Shown here: one piece after another, positions 57,690-64,000 of the stretch
Position numbering within the stretch: the first letter of the stretch is position 1
How the letters are laid out: each line of letters opens with the position of its first letter
Source: Pholiota molesta
Taxonomy: Eukaryota; Basidiomycota; Agaricomycetes; Agaricales; Strophariaceae
DNA: 64,000 bases
Assembly (NCBI GenBank): GCA_014925825.1
Contig: JACGCK010000038.1
Location: 186,001 to 250,000, forward strand
Direction: 5' to 3'
Translations under genes and position numbers: made by a program
Notes under the pieces: generated by a model
What the model saw: the letters and a program-made list of their open reading frames with translations, nothing else
The model's database searches: none
What the model was told of the DNA's origin: nothing

Positions 57690-60600
57690 ATGACCACCAC
57701 AGACCGTGGCTACACCATTCTTTTATCCCATTTGCACAGTCCGACGTCCCAACTGCCCCTTTCGACTCTCCAAGGTGCTCTTGCCCATCATCTCGCCACC
57801 GTCTCGCCTCTGCCCACCCCGCTCGCTGCAACCGCGATAACTTCACCCTTCTACCTATCCCAGCCATTCACGTATGAGAAACTGCAGTCCTTCTCGACGG
57901 CGTTCCGGCATGCCAGTCATTTGAAGTACCGTGCCCTTGTCGACACAGCCAAAACGCGCTCGAGAGTGCACGCGCTTCTCGGGAGCAGCATGCAGGCGAC
58001 GATGGGCCAGTGGGTTATGGATGTGCTGCAGGGCGTGCACGGAGGGCATCCGGTATTGCGACTGGCGTCGTGCAGTGGTCTTCTTTTGGGCGTGGAAGAC
58101 TTGAAGGCTGGTGAAAAGAGCGAGAAGCAGGAGGGAATCGACGTCGGTACGGCACGCTTCGCAGTCGAAGACGAAAACGTCGTCGCTCTCGCGGAAGTGA
58201 TGGACACATATGCCTATGGATTTACTTCAGGGACCTCGCTGAATGGTGTAGAGGAGTGGGAAAAAGAGTTCCAACCCGCTGGCCAAGGTATGCATCTATT
58301 GCGTGTGTCTCGTTTACAGGAAACAATCCAGCGGACAGATGAGCTGGGCATCCTGCATGGCCTTAACGCTGGCAGCGCTCTTACGTTGGTGGGTGCGCTG
58401 TTGATAAGTGAAGTTTGGGACCTTTGGGCGTGGCAACATGCTAGGGCAGCGATGACCTTATGCCACAATGCGACGGTTGCGGTTGGCGAATGGCGCCGTA
58501 AGGCTAGCCAGTGGCAAATCGTCCGCCGGAATTATCTCCCATAAATATGCTTTCTTGCATCTTTTTTGACGGTCCTGATTTTTCTGAATTTTTACAGATA
58601 TATTATCCTTGGCTTTGATATTTGCATCTCAGTCATTACCTCTCGTTACGCCGTCTAAAGTCAAGGCACTACCGCTCCCTATACTTTCCCGTCTTCTCAC
58701 TACCACTATCTCTTCAACGTTCAAAGCCGGCACATTCCTCTCCTCTGTATCCGCTTCTGTTACCCTGTCACCCCAGCACCAGGTCCACATTTCGGTAAGT
58801 GATGCCTAAAAGCAACAGTGGAAGTTTTTGAGTAACATCCAATAGGGCACATCGCCGTTGGCGCAGACTCTGCAGTCGTTGTCCTCGTCGCCATTGACTA
58901 TCTCTATCGCTTCTATCTCGCGACTAACTGCCCATGTTCTGGCGCTCTTGATTGATGATCCGGCTTCGTCCCATCTGAATGAAGGCATGAATACCATCTC
59001 GGAGACGCTAGACATCTTACGCGCCATCGCGACACAAGTGGAACGCGACTGGATTTCCTGTCCTTTGGCGAGCGTGGCGGACGCCGACATCGGTACGTCG
59101 TTTGCTCGTGTATCTGTACACTGTCCAACCTTTCGCAGCTCCTGATTCAAAGAACATCACCAAATCTATCTGGACGACACTCAAAACCCTCCTTTTCTCC
59201 AACATTATGCTGGCAGAGGCCGTGCTCTCTGCATCTGTGTATCTTCCTCCGGAGTCATCACATATCACCCCTGCGACACTGGCAACCCAAGTCCTCCAGG
59301 TCCTTTCGCATCTCTCATTTGTCGTCTCCGAGTTCGGTGGCGTGACGACGACGACGCAGGGCTTCGAGCACCTGAAGAAGACGTTCTATCTCGCACTGGA
59401 CATCCTCGCGCAGGGCGATGGTCCGCACGGGGACGCCGGGTTGAAAGCGGAAGCGTACGTCCAACAAGCGTGCTTTGGGCTTAACTCGCAGCGCGTGGAG
59501 ACCGGTGAGCGTCATCCGTTCTTAGGCTCTTCTTGTTCGGAATCCTAATTTTTCTGCATCGGTAGCTGCGGCGTCACCGCGCCAGGCAAAGCAGGCGTTC
59601 GTGTTGGCGAGCATTGAGCAGCTGGTCCCGGTGCTCAGTGACAAGTGCATCAGGGATTGGGTGTGGGGTATTTGTTATCCGTGAGTTTGACTTCCCTTAT
59701 CTCGCATGCTCCCTTTGTGTCGACCGAAAGGTCCGACTGCTACGCGTCTTGATGGTTCGACGTAGACGATACTTTTTCGGGTGTGGTACGGTAGCATGAG
59801 TTGATTACCTCCATCATGATGTGTGGAACCATGCAAGCACTCCTGTTTATTCGGACTTGGTCGCTTATGGATTGGATTCTTTCAATCCGCTTATTCAAAT
59901 ATTCATTTTATTAGAAGAATTCAAACTGACTTTCCTGTTTCATTTACTACACAGACATCTCTCCGACCCCTCTCATCGCGAAACATACGAGTCAGCGCAT
60001 TCCGTCATTCTGTCCATCTTCGCGGCGCATGCCCAGCGGCAGCAGCAGTATCTCGTCGGTGCTCTCCCCTCCGACTCCGAAAACGAGAATGAAACCGAAA
60101 ACGAGACGTCTCGAAGCACCTCCGGATATCCAGTCGCCACCACCACCACCATGAAAAGATCGAAGTACCGGAACGATCAAGGCTGCACCCCGGCGCGGGT
60201 GCTCGCAGGCGTTTTGACATCCGACAGCGAGAGCAAGAATACCGGCCCCGAGGGGGAAGTAGCCGCTAAGTCGCCGATTACACGCAGGGAGGCTGCTGTG
60301 TCGGCTACTTTTGTGAAGAAGATGGTGCCGTTCTACTCGAGGTGTCTTATTGATGTGAGTGATTTATCCAAATTTAATTGCTGTTTCTTCTTGGGAGATG
60401 CGCCTGCCTCTTCCTGGTTTCGGCATGTTGCAGTGCGTCCCGCCTCACATGCGATAGCAAATGTCGAATTCCGTGCAGATTTTTCGGCGCTGGAGAATGC
60501 TACTCCATCCTGAGTATCGAGGGTCGCGTTCTCTTCTGCCTATATGGTAGTGTGTCTCCGCACGGACTGCTACGCATTTATGAAACCGCTTCCATGACCT

Positions 60601-61345
60601 CATTCTTATCCCTTCATATAACCCTCCATGTTGATAAATTCGGAGAGTGCTAATTCCTATCTATTGCACCCTTTTAGAACTCGGCAGATGGCAAGCTGAA
60701 TACCTCTCAGCTGCGGCTCGCCTATGCGGCGCTAGTACGGAGTGCCAGTGCCAGCGCCTTTGCGACGACAGCGAGTGGTTCCTTCGACGATACCTATGCT
60801 TTGGCTTGGTATTGTATACAAATGCTCCTGGACACTATTCACACCCTGGCACCGCCGGAGCAAGGTACCAAAGGCAAGCAAAAGGCCACAGACGATGACG
60901 AGAAACCCAGGGGACGGGTACACCGATTACACCTGATGTTGATCTCAACTGTCTCGTCGCTTCCTCTTCCGCTTATGTTGCGTGCCCTGGACAAAATTCG
61001 CGCCCTCATCGCGGCATACCCACCCGATGATCGTGGCGCTGATATCAATGCACTGGCAGACGAAGAAAAGGAGGGAAAGCAGAGCTACTACAGGCGTTAT
61101 TCCACGAGCTACTCGAGAAAACGGGTGATCAGGAGAAGGAAGCTGCGATTCAATGGTGGTATAAATACCGGACGTCGCTGATTGCAGAGCCAGCCGTTGC
61201 GGAGGAAAAGGAGGGGCTGGGCCTAGGCAGGTTGAGGGGCTGGTTTCGCAGCTCAAAGGGGTCGGAGAAGGAGCGAAACCTACAGGCCATGAAAACAGCC
61301 GGAGAAGAGAACCAGACAGAGCAGCCCATTCTATCGCGATTATAA
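57690..61345 (+). CDS. Candidate peroxin Pex8, PTS1-bearing; one frameshift
   Basis: Seven exons (57690-58497, 58598-58794, 58846-59092, 59139-59504, 59566-59680, 59955-60354, 60678-61345). The start is MTTTDRGYTILLSHLHSPTS. The protein is long (about 930 residues), almost entirely helical and leucine-rich (for example PLPILSRLLTTTISSTF, LKTLLFSNIMLAEAVL), with an acidic disordered insert (DSENENETENETS). The C-terminus is SRL, a class 1 peroxisomal targeting signal. Large helical proteins with a C-terminal PTS1 and a QALFHELLEKTGD, AIQWWYKYRTSL type end fit fungal Pex8, which docks in the matrix-side importomer. Identity is inferred. At 61073-61078 (GGGAAA) one base is missing; a fourth G restores the frame through to SRL. 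Confidence 0.6.
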
Positions 61346-62095
61346 ATTTTCCTGTATAGATAACGGTGAAAGTGGCTTCGGCAAGGTCTGCTGACTATGC
61401 AAGGTGGGAAACACGCGTTGTTAATGTATCAAAGGTGCGATAGAGCTGTATACTTCGTTGGACCCGCCTGAGGGTTTCTATCCGTTGTGAAGGTACCTTC
61501 TGCAGCCTATCCGAGTTGCGAAGCGCTCATTCATGGCGTAGGGCATCAACCGGTATTCATTAGGAGCAAGAACACCGCATCGGCTACTTGTACAAGAGAC
61601 CGGCTGGCGCTTCTTTCTCCGACGAACATGTTTTGTTTTTAGAATTCGTGAGGTTGCTCTCTGTCCACGGATCCGCTTCAAGCTTCAACAGTGGAAGCCA
61701 GTGCCTGGCATAAGGTGTGTATGTCACGTATCATTTATGCCTATCCTTAGACTGACCACTACCTCAAAGCAGCGCACAAACCGGAAACACAGTAGGTGCC
61801 GCGACCTATATTGCGGTCCGAAATCTTATCAAGCTGGCAACTGGCCTCGTTGAAGATGGATAGATCCAGACGTTCACATGAGATCTTGATTTACGTCGCA
61901 TTTTCGTCCATTCGATACCTGTAAAAGCAAATGGGTCAACTGCGTTGAATAGCGGAAAATCCTCTGCCTATAAATGACCGCGGCCGCCCGATTCCTTCCT
62001 GCGAAGAAAACAATTGGGTAGCCAAGGTTTCACCACAGCCACGAGCAAGCAGCGCACAAGTTCGACGACTTACAGGCCCCTCGACCACAGTGTCA
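61346..62095. other. Intergenic region upstream of the CoA-ligase gene
   Basis: About 750 bp without a gene. Both neighbours are on the plus strand, so it holds a terminator and a promoter. No repeat seen. Confidence 0.45.
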
Positions 62096-64000
62096 ATGAT
62101 GGCAAACTTTCAGACACATGCGTCAAGAGATCCCCTTCCTCATATACCTGATAATCTCACTCTCGCACAGTTCATGCTTGATTACCAACACGATATTCAG
62201 CCCGGAAGAGATGGGATAGCCTGCCTAATTGATGACGCTTCTGGGCGTCGTATTAACCTTGAAACGGTATGACCAAAGAATAGAAACACACTCTGGATAG
62301 TGTATTTACATTCCCTCTAGTTAAGGTCGCAGACTGAAGGCCTGGCAAATGCACTATACATGTTGTATGGGATAGGTATTTGCTGACATGTACTTCTGTC
62401 GATCCTTTCTCACTACTTGGCCTCCGATTTAGGCGAAACGGATACTGGTATGGATAGAAATACTAAATATCTTCTTTTCCTTTCCTGATTTACTTGAATG
62501 TCAGTCATGCTGCTGAGCCCCAATCACATCAGTGCGTCATTCTAGTTACATGATTTTATGCCTGAAACTTACCATTGTCATGTTGGCAGACTACCCGGTA
62601 GCACTTTGGGCCATCCATAAGCTTGGAGGAATTGTTACGTAGGCGCCTCATTTCTTTTGGAAAGCTGCAAAACTGATCGTCCCCCTAGCTGTTCAAATCC
62701 TCAATTCAACGTGGAAGAAATAGTCTATCAGCTCAAACTATCCAAGACCACATTTATAATTGCGCACTCAACGGTGCTTGAGGTGGCTTTGAAAGCCGCC
62801 CAGGCGGTCAGTTTGCCTTCTGATCGTATTGTTCTTTTGGACCACCACGCCAGTCGAACCTTTGGAATAGTCGATTTACAAAATATTCCGGACCTGATTA
62901 TCCTAGGCAATGAGAAGAAACAGGCACCTTACGAGCGTCCGTTGAACCCAGGGGAAGGAAAGACGAAGATTGCTCTGCTGTGCTGGTCATCTGGGACCAC
63001 AGGAAAACCCAAGGTGCTTTTATAACTTCCTCGCCTTTCTAGATCCGTTAGAGTAATGCTAATGTAATCTTGGTGCAGGCAGTGGCGATTCCGCACCGCG
63101 CTCTAATAGCCAATATTATCCAGATGGCCGTCCACAATGAGGTCGATAAATCATTCGGGAATCGGGATACTCGATCATACCGACCAGGAGACGTGGCCTT
63201 AGGCGGTAAGAAAAATCATCAGGTATTGAGATTAATTATTCTGATATCTCGACGGTTCAGTTCTTCCCTTCTACCGTAAGCCCGATTTTTGTGCTTGGCC
63301 TAGACGACTCTGAGCAGTGAATGTTTAGACAATGCGGGACTCCTCATAAGCGTAAGCAATGAAATTCTTTGGGATCCGGTCGGTGAGCTCGGCTAACTTT
63401 AGTTGACTGTAGCTTCATCTAGTATTATTTTGTGCTGTGAGTTTTCACGAAAGCCCAAAAAATCAAAACTTATAGTGTACCGCTACAGATGACGCTTGTT
63501 ATCCCACCAAAGTATGATTTTCTCAGCATGCTCGCCAGCATTTCACGCAATCGAATCTCCCATCTATTGTAAGCTCCGCATTACTTGTCATTCAAGGTTA
63601 ATATTTAAGGATTCACATTATGATTCCTTTGATAGCCTCGTACCGCCTCAAGCCATCACGTTCTGCAAAGTACGTTTCCACTTTTATTTTCTTAAACGCG
63701 AATGTTCCTACCCGAAATCCCCGCTCATTGAATATCCTACAGCATCCCGCGGTTGCTAAGTATGATTTTATAAAGGTCAAGTATGTAATGATAGGCAAGT
63801 ATCAATATATATCTTACCTTTGCTTGATCTTATCACTGCGATAGGCGCTGCGCCTGTCTCTCGAGAGATTCAAGAAAGCCTGTTCCAGGTATTCCCAGCA
63901 GCTCAAATAGGCCAAGCATACGGTTGGTCCACGATAGTGCTATTTACTCAATTAAAACGATCTCACGGAAAACTTGAATTCTAGGCCTCACTGAAACAGT
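62096..64000 (+). CDS. Adenylate-forming acyl/aryl-CoA ligase (4CL-like), 3' end beyond window
   Basis: At least eleven short exons splice in frame from MMANFQTHASRDPLPHIPDN (ATG at 62096 or 62099) to the right edge. In order: LTLAQFMLDYQHDIQPGRDG, GETDTVMLLSPNHINYPVAL, WAIHKLGGIVTCSNPQFNVE, the AMP-binding P-loop LLCWSSGTTGKPKAVAIPHR, LPFYHNAGLLIS, LVIPPKYDFLSMLASISRNR, HPAVAKYDFIKVKYVMIGAA, PVSREIQESLFQVF and QIGQAYGLTET. This order is that of 4-coumarate-CoA-ligase-like enzymes, which activate a carboxylate with ATP and then CoA. PTS1 cannot be judged because the end is missing. One intron (63796-63845) is GC-AG. The neighbouring Pex8 candidate is peroxisomal, which is suggestive only. Confidence 0.9.

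Noticed and set aside
58288..58320. Apparent GT..AG segment of 33 nt within the Pex8 candidate exon 1
   Set aside because: Too short for a spliceosomal intron, and the frame reads through without a stop.
61032..61080. A possible GTGGCG..CAG intron in the Pex8 candidate instead of a frameshift
   Set aside because: The donor is poor and the skipped segment reads as plausible coding sequence (GADINALADEEKEGK) continuous with the next frame; a one-base deletion explains the data better.
1..64000. Secondary-metabolite cluster, CRISPR array or prophage
   Set aside because: No core biosynthetic enzyme such as PKS, NRPS or terpene synthase, no direct-repeat/spacer pattern and no phage genes; the adenylate-forming enzyme at the right edge is a stand-alone CoA-ligase type.

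Overview
This window is nuclear DNA from a filamentous basidiomycete, most likely an Agaricomycete. Genes are cut by many short introns (mostly 46-65 nt, GT..AG). The gene types point the same way: a class I hydrophobin, a DUF6533-type seven-helix protein, a lineage-type divergent G-alpha, F-box-like and 2OG-Fe(II) oxygenase families, and a LINE relic. No prokaryotic features, CRISPR arrays or rRNA genes were seen.

Layout. 1-591: end of a dimeric alpha/beta-barrel protein. 0.7-8.9 kb: three paralogous MFS transporters, copy 1 on the minus strand facing away from copies 2 and 3, with identical internal exon lengths. 9.8-19.1 kb: conserved single-copy genes, namely a Glo3-type ArfGAP, an F-box-like protein, the EB1/Mal3 microtubule plus-end protein and a monocarboxylate-transporter-like MFS protein. 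19.1-24.9 kb: gene-poor, with a GNAT gene carrying two frameshifts. 24.9-29.8 kb: Ubc1-type E2 with one frameshift, hydrophobin, 2OG-Fe(II) oxygenase. 29.9-30.8 kb: an 871-bp non-autonomous DNA transposon with 31-bp terminal inverted repeats and a perfect 8-bp target duplication. 31.3-38.5 kb: unknown protein, a broken second oxygenase, the ubiquilin Dsk2, an unknown-family gene (copy A) and ETF-beta. 38.5-45.8 kb: MYND-associated relics, a degenerate G-alpha and a DUF6533 membrane protein. 45.8-57 kb: gene-poor, with copies B and C of the unknown family, a type-B carboxylesterase with a duplicated 5' end, and a LINE 3' relic. 57.7-64 kb: a PEX8 candidate ending in the peroxisomal signal SRL, and an adenylate-forming acyl/aryl-CoA ligase that runs off the right edge.

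Most genes look independent housekeeping or accessory loci, not a pathway. The transporter trio could be a local efflux or uptake array, but no biosynthetic core enzyme sits beside it. The most unusual signals are: the three-copy unknown family, which shares a CACGTG promoter module, with a chimeric doubled promoter in copy B; the transposon 78 bp upstream of the oxygenase; two GC-AG introns; and single-base frameshifts at short homopolymers in otherwise intact genes, which look more like sequence errors than gene decay.
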